Assembly (NCBI GenBank): GCA_046350055.1
Contig: JAXMBC010000001.1
Coordinates: 2,666,001 to 2,730,000 of the forward strand
DNA: 64,000 bases
Source of the DNA: JAEUIE01 sp046350055
Lineage (GTDB): Bacteria; Planctomycetota; Planctomycetia; Gemmatales; HRBIN36
Reading direction: 5' to 3'
Shown: positions 26,348-34,629 of the stretch, one piece after another
Position numbering within the stretch: position 1 is the stretch's first letter
How the letters are laid out: every line of letters starts with the position of its first letter
Translations under genes and position numbers: made by a program
Notes under the pieces: generated by a model
What the model was told of the DNA's origin: nothing
The model's input: the letters and a program-made list of their open reading frames with translations, nothing else
Databases searched by the model: none

Positions 26348-27126
26348 ACCTGGCGCGCTGGTCACTCCTGGCATTACTGGTCCTGCCCTGGGCCTGTATA
26401 CACATACCACAGGTGGAGGTCGCTTCCACCCCGCCAGAACCCCTGGCTAGCTGGAATGCCAGCAGTCTGCCCTGGAGTACCGCGATCATCTGGGTCGAGC
26501 GGCCCAACGGCATCACCCTGACCACCGGTGTGCTGGTGGACAAGGAAAAGCGACTCGTACTAGCTACCCGACATGCGGTAGAAAAGCCTGGTAGTCCCAC
26601 CGAAATGGACAGAATATATGTGGTCTGGCCAGATGCTGACAGCCAGGGAGAGATGATCACCACCAGCGATCATTATTTTCAGAAACGCCGGACAGGGAAC
26701 TGGCAGCCTGCCCGGGTATTGCGTCAGGATACATCGCGTGATGTAGTACTGCTCGAAGCAACATTGCCACCACCCACACTGTCACGGGCAGTCCCCTTGG
26801 CACTGGAACACTTCCCTGCAGGACAAGCACTGCAGGGTGTTGCTCAGCCGTTCACGCGCGGGGCACTCTGGCACCCGTTTCAGGCCACCATCCAGGATAG
26901 CACTCATCGTCGTCTGAGTTATTCTCCTGCAGACATGCGGCAACCGGTTTTGCTCTACGTGGCACAGGGCCAGCAGCCCTTTGAATTCGGCTACAGTGGT
27001 TCCCCTCTGGTCCACCCCTCCACCGGGCAACTGGTTGGGTTGCTTCTGGCTGCCCAACTGGATCAGCCTCACTCCTATGTTCTCATCAGCAGCCAAGAAC
27101 TCCTTCAATTCCTGCCTATAGAATAA
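26344..27126 (+). CDS. Trypsin-like serine peptidase domain protein
   Basis: 260 residues starting at GTG, overlapping the cyclophilin stop. A hydrophobic leader (SLLALLVLPWACIH) may be a signal peptide or poor lipobox. The trypsin-like fold has His77 in LATRHAVE, Asp133 in DTSRDVVLLE and Ser218 in GYSGSPLV, so all three catalytic positions are filled. It lacks a PDZ domain. It is followed 35 bp later by an HtrA-like protease, suggesting paired envelope proteases. Confidence 0.78.
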   Translation: MNLARWSLLALLVLPWACIHIPQVEVASTPPEPLASWNASSLPWSTAIIWVERPNGITLTTGVLVDKEKRLVLATRHAVEKPGSPTEMDRIYVVWPDADSQGEMITTSDHYFQKRRTGNWQPARVLRQDTSRDVVLLEATLPPPTLSRAVPLALEHFPAGQALQGVAQPFTRGALWHPFQATIQDSTHRRLSYSPADMRQPVLLYVAQGQQPFEFGYSGSPLVHPSTGQLVGLLLAAQLDQPHSYVLISSQELLQFLPIE

Positions 27127-27161
27127 TGTCATCTTCCTGACTCGAACTATAGGAGATGGAA

Positions 27162-28271
27162 ATGTCGCTCCGTCACTCTATCCGTTCACTGATTGTTGTT
27201 GCTACCACTGCAGTTATCACACTGGCAGTCAGCCAGGTATTGCCCCGATGGAATGCCATTCAGGCGGAGCAGGGGCCTGCACCTGTCGAGACGGATCTGA
27301 CCCCGGAAGAGCAGATCAATGTCCGCATCTATCAGGATGCCAATCGTGCAGTGGTCAATATCACCACCCGCAGTGTGCAGCAGGATGACATGTTCATGAT
27401 GGCCATGCCGCGGGAAGGCAGTGGCTCCGGCGCGGTGCTCGACAAGCAGGGCCACATCGTCACCAATTATCACGTGGTGGAAGACGCCCGGCAGGTGACC
27501 GTCAATCTCTTCGATGGTAGTTCGTATCGGGCTGAACTTGTCGGTGTCGATCCGAGCAATGAACTGGCGGTGCTTCGCATCAAGGCTCCAGCAGAAAAGC
27601 TGTTCCCCATCAAATGGGGCGATTCCTCCCGGCTCCTCGTTGGCATGCGCGTCTTCGCCCTGGGGAATCCCTTTGGCCTCGAACGCACCCTGACACTGGG
27701 CATCGTCAGCAGCCTCAACCGCACGCTCAAGACCGATACCCGCCGAACCATTCGTGGCATCATTCAGACGGACGCTGCCATCAACCCGGGCAACTCAGGA
27801 GGCCCGCTCCTGAACAAGAAGGGGGAGATAGTCGGCATCAACACCGCGATTGTCACTCGCAGCGGTCAGAGTGCCGGCATCGGCCTGGCGGTACCGTCCA
27901 ATACCGCCCAGCGCATCGTGGCGGATCTCATTCAGTTTGGCAAGGTGCAGCGTGCTGACCTGGGCATTGTTGCTGTTTATGAAACGGAACGCGGCTTGCT
28001 GGTGGCCCAGGTCAATCCCGAAGGACCCGCTGCGACAGCTGGAATACAGGGCTTTCAGGAATACACCGAACGTCGCAACGGCCTGGTGCTCCGTGGGGTG
28101 GATCGCTCCAAGGCCGACTTCATCCGCAAGGTCGATGGCAAACGGGTGCGGACTATGGATGATCTGCTGAGCTATGTCGAAAGCAAGAAAGCTGGCGATG
28201 TGGTGAACCTGGAAATCGTCCGCCAGGGTAATGTCAAGGAAGTGCCTGTGCAACTGGACTGGAGCAAATAA
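27162..28271 (+). CDS. HtrA/DegP-like serine protease with PDZ domain
   Basis: About 369 residues. A membrane-signal helix (IRSLIVVATTAVITLAVSQ) precedes a trypsin-like domain with His in IVTNYHVVEDA and Ser in NPGNSGGPLL. The residue normally Asp, directly before (I/L)AVL, is Glu here (DPSNELAVLRI). One C-terminal PDZ-like domain follows (RGLLVAQVNPEGPAATAGIQ, FIRKVDGKRVRTMDDLLSY). HtrA proteins degrade or refold damaged envelope proteins. The ATG at 27162 has AGGAG 6 nt upstream; the ATG at 27156 directly abuts that site. It ends the 22303-28271 operon. Confidence 0.88.
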   Translation: MSLRHSIRSLIVVATTAVITLAVSQVLPRWNAIQAEQGPAPVETDLTPEEQINVRIYQDANRAVVNITTRSVQQDDMFMMAMPREGSGSGAVLDKQGHIVTNYHVVEDARQVTVNLFDGSSYRAELVGVDPSNELAVLRIKAPAEKLFPIKWGDSSRLLVGMRVFALGNPFGLERTLTLGIVSSLNRTLKTDTRRTIRGIIQTDAAINPGNSGGPLLNKKGEIVGINTAIVTRSGQSAGIGLAVPSNTAQRIVADLIQFGKVQRADLGIVAVYETERGLLVAQVNPEGPAATAGIQGFQEYTERRNGLVLRGVDRSKADFIRKVDGKRVRTMDDLLSYVESKKAGDVVNLEIVRQGNVKEVPVQLDWSK

Positions 28272-28284
28272 GCAGTCTCCCCCG

Positions 28285-28315
28285 GGAGCATGTCATACCC
28301 CGGCATGCTCCTTTT
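28285..28315 (+). terminator. Rho-independent terminator after the HtrA-like gene
   Basis: GGAGCATG (28285-28292) pairs with CATGCTCC (28304-28311) over an 11-nt loop and is followed by TTTT. It closes the operon. Confidence 0.75.
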
Positions 28316-28357
28316 ACCTTGCATCTTCATGCTTGGAGCTTTGAAATATTTGTGTAA

Positions 28358-28370
28358 GATTCAGTTAGCT
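28358..28370 (+). promoter_or_regulatory. Shared 13-bp upstream motif, copy 1
   Basis: GATTCAGTTAGCT, 29 nt before the yaaT-like start; GATACAGTTAGCT recurs at 31177-31189, 22 nt before the other PSP1-type gene. It may be a common promoter element, for which TAAGAT at 28355-28360 could be a -10. Confidence 0.35.
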
Positions 28371-28399
28371 CGCAACGTCTATCACATGAAGCTCTCCGC

Positions 28400-29263
28400 A
28401 TGAAATACCTCGTACGGCATGGCGCGACCCGCTCGCTGGGCGAGTTTGAGCCTGTCGAGGATACACTTTACCAGCGTGGCCAGCAGGTTATCCTGCAGAC
28501 CGCCCGTGGTACGGAGATGGGGACGGTCCTCTGTGAGGCCGATGAACGCAGCAAGCAGTTCCTGGTTGAGCCCACCAGCGGCAAGATCATTCGACTGATG
28601 ACCAGGGAAGATCACCTCACCAGCTGCAAACGCCACGAACAGCAATCAGGCGAATACGACATCGCTGTCCGTATCATCAACTCACTCAAGTTGCAGATGG
28701 ATCTGGTTGATGTGGAACATCTCTTCGGCGAGGAACGCATCGTCTTCTACTTCCTTGTCAGGCCACCCGAGAAGCGGGTCGACTTCCGGGAACTGGTCAA
28801 GGAACTGGCCCGTGAATTTCACACACGCATCGAGATGAGGCAGATTGGCATCCGCGATGAAGCCAGGCTCCTGGCCGATTATGGCGACTGTGGCAAGCCC
28901 GTCTGTTGTAATACGCACCTTGCGGTGTTGCCTCCGGTTTCCATGCGGATGGTGAAGTTGCAGAAGTCCACGCTCGACCCCAACAAGATCTCCGGTCGGT
29001 GTGGGCGGCTCAAGTGCTGCCTTCGCTACGAGTTTGAAATTTACGATGAGATTCAGCAGGAATTGCCCCCTGTTGGCTGCACAGTGGTTACCCAGCAAGG
29101 CAAAGCCAGGGTCCTCGCTCATGAACTGCTCGCACGCAAGTTGCTGGTGGTATTTGAGGACCATCGGCGTATTATGATCCCAAGTACCGATGTACTCACA
29201 GTGATGCAGCCATCCCGCCCGCCACGCCCGGCCCGGGATGAAGTGGTGGAAGAAGATCGATGA
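28400..29263 (+). CDS. PSP1/YaaT-family protein
   Basis: 287 residues. YaaT proteins are Fe-S-binding or Cys-rich cytosolic regulators, studied in Bacillus for sporulation and RNase Y-linked RNA processing. The N-terminal PSP1 domain has EFEPVEDTLYQRGQQVILQT; the Cys-rich core is DYGDCGKPVCCNTHL and KISGRCGRLKCCLRYE, the classical YaaT motifs. Length is typical (about 275-290). It overlaps the next gene (ATGA), so the two are co-translated. A related but degenerate paralogue is encoded at 31212. Confidence 0.9.
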   Translation: MKYLVRHGATRSLGEFEPVEDTLYQRGQQVILQTARGTEMGTVLCEADERSKQFLVEPTSGKIIRLMTREDHLTSCKRHEQQSGEYDIAVRIINSLKLQMDLVDVEHLFGEERIVFYFLVRPPEKRVDFRELVKELAREFHTRIEMRQIGIRDEARLLADYGDCGKPVCCNTHLAVLPPVSMRMVKLQKSTLDPNKISGRCGRLKCCLRYEFEIYDEIQQELPPVGCTVVTQQGKARVLAHELLARKLLVVFEDHRRIMIPSTDVLTVMQPSRPPRPARDEVVEEDR

Positions 29264-29664
29264 ACGCTGAACCCAGTGTGCTGCAACTACTACAAGACCT
29301 CTGCCGTCGTGATACCCGTTATCCCTTTGAGGCGTACGACTTCCTTTTTGCCGCCCTCGGCTACGTCCAGCACGAACATTCGAAGAAGGGTTTGTTCAAG
29401 GATGATGAAAAGGGAAAGCATTTGACCGGGCAACAACTGGCAGAAGGGTACAAGGATCTGGCTGTTCAGGAATTTGGTATGCTCGCTCCTGCAGTCTTCA
29501 AAGCCTGGAATATTCAGAAAACCGACGATATTGGCAGGATGGTCTACAACCTCATCGACCTCAATCTGATGAGCAAGACCGAAACTGATAAGCTCGACGA
29601 TTTCAACAACGTCTACGACATCCCCAAGGCCTTGCTTCAGGACTTCCGCATCAGACTGGAGTAA
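29260..29664 (+). CDS. Minf_1886-family protein
   Basis: 134 residues, compact and helical, with no signal peptide. The conserved features of this small bacterial family are visible: CRRDTRYPFEAYDFLFAAL near the N-terminus, HLTGQQLAEGYKDLAVQEFG in the middle and WNIQKTDDIGRMVYNLID near the C-terminus. Biochemical function is unknown. Start overlaps the PSP1/YaaT stop by 4 bp, a tight link that may reflect a shared role. Its 3' end overlaps the convergent phosphatase gene by 14 bp. Confidence 0.85.
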   Translation: MNAEPSVLQLLQDLCRRDTRYPFEAYDFLFAALGYVQHEHSKKGLFKDDEKGKHLTGQQLAEGYKDLAVQEFGMLAPAVFKAWNIQKTDDIGRMVYNLIDLNLMSKTETDKLDDFNNVYDIPKALLQDFRIRLE

Positions 29665-30280
29665 GCACCAGCGGCCAGGTCATGTTCAGACTCACCAGAA
29701 TGGGTTTGTGGTTCTCTGTCGAAATAGAAGTGATTCCGCCATTGGCAAATTTCACCCGGCGTGCAGCAGCCATGGAAAGTCCCGTCAGTTCAGCAACGAT
29801 GACACGGTTTACGATCTGATGTCCCACCACAGCTATGCACTGCCCGGCATGGCGTTCCAGCAGTCCCCAGATCACCGGTTTCACTCGTGCCAGCACCTGG
29901 TGGAAGTTTTCGCCTCCTGCATAGCCTGATTGGCCAGGGTCCTCCATAAAGGCGTGATACGCTTCGGGTTCCTTCGCCCGGATGTCCTCCCAGGTGCGAT
30001 TCTCCCACCGACCGACGCTACCTTCGCGTAAATCGGCGATCGTTGTGACGGGTAATGCATGGGGGGCTGCCACAATGTCGGCTGTCTGCCTGGCCCGGCT
30101 GAGTGGGCTGCTGTAGCATGCTGCCAGGGGCACATGGCGGAGCGCCTGGGCTGCCGCTTCGGCCTGGGAGAAACCGGGTGGAGCGAGAGGTTCGTCCACT
30201 TCCGAGCCTTGCAACCGGTAAGGCGTTTCCAGATTGAGTCGCGTCGCTCCGTGGCGAAGCAGGAACAGCCAGGTTTTCAT
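29651..30280 (-). CDS. Histidine phosphatase family protein
   Basis: 209 residues. RHGATRLN at residues 9-16 carries the phospho-acceptor His. Further catalytic residues are in SSPLSRARQTAD (Arg), the Glu in LREGSVGRWENRTWEDI, and a second His in VVGHQIVNRV. Members include phosphoglycerate mutases and alpha-ribazole-type phosphatases; the substrate is not clear. Its start overlaps the stop of the HAD gene (ATGA), so the two phosphatases form a bicistron. Confidence 0.87.
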   Translation of the reverse strand: MKTWLFLLRHGATRLNLETPYRLQGSEVDEPLAPPGFSQAEAAAQALRHVPLAACYSSPLSRARQTADIVAAPHALPVTTIADLREGSVGRWENRTWEDIRAKEPEAYHAFMEDPGQSGYAGGENFHQVLARVKPVIWGLLERHAGQCIAVVGHQIVNRVIVAELTGLSMAAARRVKFANGGITSISTENHKPILVSLNMTWPLVLTPV

Positions 30281-31110
30281 GCTGCGTGTCCATCCAGGAG
30301 CCAGCTGAGGAGCAATTCGCTTTGCGTGAGATCAGCGAGGATGATGTCCACGCCGGCTCGATGGAGTTGCTCACGCCGCCAGGGATTGAGCTGCCCCGGA
30401 TGGTCATGATCGTAGGCAATGCCAACGGCAATCCCACCCCGTTCACGTGCCACCTTGGTTTCCACAAAGCCATCACCAATGTTTAGCAATGCAGAGCCAG
30501 GCAGGCGATGCCGGGCCAGCATGCGATCACACGCATCAGCCTTGGTGAATGAACTGTTGTCGCTTTCCGGCCCTTCGATCCCTTCACCGAAGAAGCGAGC
30601 TACCCGGAGTAATTCCGCTTCCGTGCGCAGATCAGCCAGATCGGTACCACTGGCCAGGAGCATGGGGATGGCCCGTCGCTGGAGGCCTTCCAGCAACTGG
30701 TGAGTGCCCGGCACTGTCCATGTCTCTGCGGAGTTCTGTTGGTTTATGGCAGCTTTGCGTTCTCTTACCTGGTTCATCAGTAATCCCAGGTAGCGGGCTT
30801 TGTAGTCTTCGGGCCGAAGCGCCTGGCCACCCCGAAGTTCCACTTCCTTCACCAGGGCTTGCATCTGCACGATGGTCGGCTGGCCATTGAGCTTGAGCAC
30901 AAAATCAGTTACCCGCTGGCTGAGCTGGCTTTCAGGCTCGGTGGTGCCGGGCAGCGGCAGGAGTTCCCGCACCATCATTGGGATCATCACCTGATCCCAC
31001 CCTTCACGCAGAAGTGATACAGTGCCATCGAAGTCGATCATCGCGACTTTCAAGGCATGGGGCTGCAAGTGAGGATTGACCCATTCCGCCCGCAACGCCT
31101 CTGGCCGCAT
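30277..31110 (-). CDS. HAD-superfamily hydrolase
   Basis: 277 residues. The nucleophile motif is MIDFDGTVSLL at about residue 24, followed by a helical cap; motif II Ser/Thr is in MLLASGTDLADL and motif IV-like acidic residues are in LLNIGDGFVET. Likely a small-molecule phosphatase such as phosphoglycolate- or sugar-phosphate-type. It overlaps the histidine phosphatase by 4 bp and is divergent from the PSP1-like gene at 31212. Confidence 0.85.
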   Translation of the reverse strand: MRPEALRAEWVNPHLQPHALKVAMIDFDGTVSLLREGWDQVMIPMMVRELLPLPGTTEPESQLSQRVTDFVLKLNGQPTIVQMQALVKEVELRGGQALRPEDYKARYLGLLMNQVRERKAAINQQNSAETWTVPGTHQLLEGLQRRAIPMLLASGTDLADLRTEAELLRVARFFGEGIEGPESDNSSFTKADACDRMLARHRLPGSALLNIGDGFVETKVARERGGIAVGIAYDHDHPGQLNPWRREQLHRAGVDIILADLTQSELLLSWLLDGHAA

Positions 31111-31130
31111 CGAATGCTCCCTGCACCGTC

Positions 31131-31150
31131 ATGCCAAGGAATCGTGGCAT
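31131..31150. repeat. Small palindrome in a divergent promoter region
   Basis: ATGCCA (31131-31136) and TGGCAT (31145-31150) form an inverted repeat between the HAD gene and the PSP1-like gene. It could be an operator or chance. Confidence 0.3.
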
Positions 31151-31176
31151 CACGCTAGTGTTTCGTTAACTTCCAT

Positions 31177-31189
31177 GATACAGTTAGCT
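31177..31189 (+). promoter_or_regulatory. Shared 13-bp upstream motif, copy 2
   Basis: GATACAGTTAGCT, 22 nt before the Cys-rich PSP1-like start; matches 12 of 13 positions of the motif before the YaaT gene at 28358. Confidence 0.35.
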
Positions 31190-31211
31190 TAAGCATTGGG
31201 CAGTTGCCGCC

Positions 31212-31862
31212 ATGGATGAGACTGCATCGTATTATCTGGTTTCGTACGGAGTGCACGGGCACCTGGGACTATTCGTTTCCTCCATGCCCTGTGAACGAGG
31301 TAGCCGTGTGCGGGTGAAAAGCGAACGGGGCATCGAGTCCGGTTCGGTCTTGTGTCCTACGACAAACCGCGTGCTGCCCGTGGAGATCAATCACCAGCCA
31401 GGTGAGATCCTGGGCATTCTGGAAAACAGCCAACTTGCACCCAGCCAGGAGCAGGATGAGCTGGCTGTGGCCCGCTATCTGGAAGCAAAGCAACTGATCA
31501 AGTCGCTGTTTCTGCCCATCCAGGTAGTGGATATCGAAGTGCTTGCTGAACCTGCCACGGTGGTCATGCACGTGCTGCAGTTCAGTCCCTGCGACTTCTC
31601 CTCGTTGCAACAACAACTGTGCCAGCGCTGGCAAACCCAGGTGCTGATTCACGACATCACCAATCCTGAAGCCATCAGCGAAGCTGCCGACTCGGACTGT
31701 GGCTCCTGCAGCAGTGGTAATGGCAGCGGGGCAGGGAACTGCGGATCGGGCGGGTGCTCTACCGGTTCCTGTGGCAGCAGTACGGACCCGCAGAAGTTTC
31801 AAAAGGAATGGCAAGATTACTTCGCTGAGTTGCGCGTGAGGATGCTGAACTCCCAAGCCTGA
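31212..31862 (+). CDS. Divergent PSP1/YaaT-like protein with Cys-rich tail
   Basis: 216 residues. The N-terminus resembles a PSP1 domain (YLVSYGVHGHLGLF, RGSRVRVKSERGIESGSVL), and EARYLEAKQLIKSLFLPIQVVDIEVL corresponds to the middle of YaaT. The family's CGRLxCC core is missing. Instead residues about 160-190 form a Gly/Ser/Cys stretch with CGSC, CGSGGC and CGSS spacings (DCGSCSSGNGSGAGNCGSGG). The tail looks like a metal- or cluster-binding site. A short conserved-type helix follows (FQKEWQDYFAELRVRML). It is next to, but not adjacent with, the genuine YaaT gene. Function unknown. Confidence 0.72.
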   Translation: MDETASYYLVSYGVHGHLGLFVSSMPCERGSRVRVKSERGIESGSVLCPTTNRVLPVEINHQPGEILGILENSQLAPSQEQDELAVARYLEAKQLIKSLFLPIQVVDIEVLAEPATVVMHVLQFSPCDFSSLQQQLCQRWQTQVLIHDITNPEAISEAADSDCGSCSSGNGSGAGNCGSGGCSTGSCGSSTDPQKFQKEWQDYFAELRVRMLNSQA

Positions 31863-32564
31863 TCATTTCGCCAATTGCTTACATTGCCTTAAGACACGAT
31901 GTCCTCGTCTCTTGCGTGGAAGCTCAAATGGCCACCATGAGAACGGAGACTCCAACGACTCATCGAGTGTCTCGTTATTGCGAAAGCCCAGCAGTTTCTC
32001 ATGCAGCTTCAAGCCATCGCATGATATGAGAATGAAATCATCCGTTACATCGCCCACTAGATAGTCAACAAACACTCCCAGATCATATGGTTTTGACAAT
32101 AGTAAAGACCAGAAAGTGTCGCTTATTCGTTTGCGTAACTCGCGATCCAATTCTGCTGGAAAGGCTATGGAGGAATCTGTCGAAGGTCCAAATTCGTCTA
32201 TGTAACCATTCCAGGTATCTGAGATCAGGAAGGGTGTTAGCCAGACAGGACGAGCCATTTCGTGATCCCACTCGAGGGCGATGCCCTGGAAATTGATTAA
32301 GGTTCGCATGGCATGTCCGGATAGATGATGAATCCCAAACACTTTAATAAGCCTCGCTCGCACCCATAGTGAATCATTGAGATAGGCGTCCTCGTTTTCC
32401 AGGCTCATGAACTTTTGAAGGAATGACACATCTGCGAACTCATGAAGATAATACCTGGGAGGTGTAAAGCAAAACTCGCCAATTACGGGAACGAAGCAGA
32501 TTCCCTGCTGCCATGCAGGCTGCCCGATTACATCTGTTAAACCCTTCACTTGTGGCACAGTCAT
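31863..32564 (-). CDS. Hypothetical protein, AT-richer than neighbours
   Basis: 233 residues with no recognised domain. Sequence includes aromatic-rich segments (TPPRYYLHEFADVSFLQ, PFSWWPFELPRKRRGHR) and an acidic DDFILISCDG. No signal peptide or membrane helix is evident. Its stop abuts the stop of the convergent PSP1-like gene (31862/31863). Two hand-counted lines inside it, 32041-32100 and 32101-32160, are 42% and 45% G+C, and the upstream gap is lower, whereas most of the window looks nearer 58%. This hints at acquisition by transfer. Confidence 0.6.
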   Translation of the reverse strand: MTVPQVKGLTDVIGQPAWQQGICFVPVIGEFCFTPPRYYLHEFADVSFLQKFMSLENEDAYLNDSLWVRARLIKVFGIHHLSGHAMRTLINFQGIALEWDHEMARPVWLTPFLISDTWNGYIDEFGPSTDSSIAFPAELDRELRKRISDTFWSLLLSKPYDLGVFVDYLVGDVTDDFILISCDGLKLHEKLLGFRNNETLDESLESPFSWWPFELPRKRRGHRVLRQCKQLAK

Positions 32565-32710
32565 GTTGATTGACTTTGTACCTTATTTATTCCGAGTGAA
32601 TCATGGAGAATTAACCAGAATAGCTCATTCTTGCAATGATAACTAAGCAAATACCGACAGGGGATTGCTCCACTGCCGGTAGGTTGCGATGGCTCAAGTG
32701 ATGAAACAGC

Positions 32711-33094
32711 CTACTCCTCATCCTTCACTTCCATTGGCTCCTTCACCGGCATCACGAAGTGGGTGATGTTCTTCTCTTTCTTCAGCCGTTCAGCGTGGGC
32801 TTCCGCTTCAGCCTTGCGCGGATAATCGTACTTGGCCACAGCCTGGCTGGAATTATTGTAGACCGTCCAGACGACGCGCATACGCACTGCAGCCTTGGTC
32901 GCGCGCTTGGTTCGCTTCGGCTTGGCAGTAGCGGTTTTATCTTTAACCTTGGTGGCTTTCTTCTTTTTCTTGCCACCTTCCTCATCGCCCGCCGTCTCAA
33001 GTTCCGTATCTTTTCCTTCAAGTTCTGATTCGCGACGCTCCGCCGCTTCGCCTTGTGCTCGAAGGGCACGTCGGTCCATTACTCGCTTGGCCAT
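32711..33094 (-). CDS. Lys-rich small protein
   Basis: About 127 residues starting at the ATG at 33094 (GGAG 7 nt upstream); the frame reaches 33127. An acidic N-terminal third (ESELEGKDTELETAGDEE) is followed by a basic Lys/Ala/Pro run (GGKKKKKATKVKDKTA, KPKRTKRATKAAVR), then a compact C-terminal segment (RVVWTVYNNSSQAVAKYDY). The basic run resembles histone H1-like bacterial tails and suggests nucleic-acid contact, but the function is not known. It is monocistronic, divergent from the GT39-like gene. Confidence 0.7.
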   Translation of the reverse strand: MAKRVMDRRALRAQGEAAERRESELEGKDTELETAGDEEGGKKKKKATKVKDKTATAKPKRTKRATKAAVRMRVVWTVYNNSSQAVAKYDYPRKAEAEAHAERLKKEKNITHFVMPVKEPMEVKDEE

Positions 33095-33200
33095 GATGTT
33101 CTCCAGTTCATCGTGCTTGGGCGCCAATTTGATCGGCTGCGTTACGAATCATTAATGTACTGCACTCCGCCACGGGATACAAGCGTTGAGGATCGGCCTG

Positions 33201-34592
33201 ATGGTGAAGACGCGTCCAACCACTCTGCTGACCTTTCTTCTGGGTTTGTTCGTCCTCGTAACAGGCATCGGCACCCGTGCGTATTACCTCAACCGCTACT
33301 CCTTTCAGGAAGTGGGGCCGCGTCAAGTCTGGCAGGTGCAAGGCCATAGCGTGGTTATCAGTCCACCTGACACAACTGCTCTCGATCAGCTGGTAGCCAA
33401 CATCAAGAAAGATGGCCTGCATCATGGCTTCGTCGCCCAGACACCCCTGGGACCGGACAAGCCGGAGCCAACTGCGTTTATCGCTCCACTGCATCCTCTC
33501 TATCGGGCTGGGCTGGAATTGCTGGCGGAGAACTATCAGGACACGATTCCGTTCACCAAAACCAGTGTCGTTCGCTGGGTACAGGTGGTGCTCGGCGGTT
33601 TGACGTGCCTCTTTTACTTCATCATTGCCTGGCGAGCCTTCGGACAGAATCATCTGCTCGCACTCCTGGTTGGCCTGGCTACGGCAGTCTACCCCTACTG
33701 GATTATTAACGTCGCTGAGCTTGAAGATGGGGTGCTGGCCACGTTTCTCCTGGCCTGGTCGCTTTCACTGGGTGTGGGCATCGGGCAGAAGGGCGGCGTA
33801 ATCCGTTCACTGATCTTCGGAATCGTGCTCGCTGCACTGTCACTGACGCGGGCAAGCCTGCTTCCCTTTGCGGTGGTGGTTCAGCTCTGGCTCTTCCTCC
33901 GCTGCAGGCAACTCAAGAATGGCGGCGCCTGTGCAGTCATGTGCTTTCTCGGATTCCTGGGTGGCCTGGCTCCGTGGGGCTACCACTGTTATGCCATGTT
34001 GAAGGCACCTGTTCCCCTCGTGACCAGTGCCTGGTTTGATGTTTGGGCAGGAAACAATGAGGCCAGCACCGGAGGTGACTATCAATGGAACATGAAGACC
34101 CGCCTTCCTGCCGATCTGGTCAGGCAACTGCATGATACTCCCCAGGCCGAACGGTATGCCCTGCTGGCAGACCGGGTGCTGCAGGAAGTGGTCGAACATC
34201 CCGGTGAAACAGCCAAGCGACGCATGAGAGCAGCTATGCAATTCCTGGTGGGTGGTCATGCACCCAACTTGCCACTGTTCAGTAGCGGAGAGAAGACCAC
34301 CCCGCCTTCCTGGTGGGTGCGGCCGATACTGATGATTGCCTTGCCGGTGCTGTTCGTGCTGGCATTCCTGGGTTGGCGTTGGTCTTATGGCTGGAATACG
34401 CACTCTGCGCCGGTTTCCCTCGCCATTTTCTGGATTCCGCTGCCCTATCTGCTGACACATGCCGGCCCCCTGCACAGCAGCAGGTTGCCGCTGGATGGCG
34501 TGCTGATCCTGCTTGCTGGAATAGGTCTGCTGGCCATGCTTCCCGTGCTGGGGGCACGGCTTATGGCTGGTGAACAGGTTGAGCACGAGTAA
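33201..34592 (+). CDS. Glycosyltransferase family 39-like membrane protein
   Basis: About 463 residues with ten or so hydrophobic helices. The first helix (TTLLTFLLGLFVLVTGIG) is followed by a long extracytoplasmic loop, AELEDGVLATFLLAWSLSLG, and FDVWAGNNEASTGGDYQW, a segment typical of GT-C lipid-linked sugar transferases. Such enzymes move a sugar from a polyprenyl-phosphate donor to lipid or protein. The acceptor is unknown. Start ATG 33201 is preceded by GAGG; a TTG at 33186 is also in frame. Confidence 0.7.
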   Translation: MVKTRPTTLLTFLLGLFVLVTGIGTRAYYLNRYSFQEVGPRQVWQVQGHSVVISPPDTTALDQLVANIKKDGLHHGFVAQTPLGPDKPEPTAFIAPLHPLYRAGLELLAENYQDTIPFTKTSVVRWVQVVLGGLTCLFYFIIAWRAFGQNHLLALLVGLATAVYPYWIINVAELEDGVLATFLLAWSLSLGVGIGQKGGVIRSLIFGIVLAALSLTRASLLPFAVVVQLWLFLRCRQLKNGGACAVMCFLGFLGGLAPWGYHCYAMLKAPVPLVTSAWFDVWAGNNEASTGGDYQWNMKTRLPADLVRQLHDTPQAERYALLADRVLQEVVEHPGETAKRRMRAAMQFLVGGHAPNLPLFSSGEKTTPPSWWVRPILMIALPVLFVLAFLGWRWSYGWNTHSAPVSLAIFWIPLPYLLTHAGPLHSSRLPLDGVLILLAGIGLLAMLPVLGARLMAGEQVEHE

Positions 34593-34629
34593 TTCTGAAC
34601 TAGACAGTTGTGTTTTCATAGAAAAGCCA

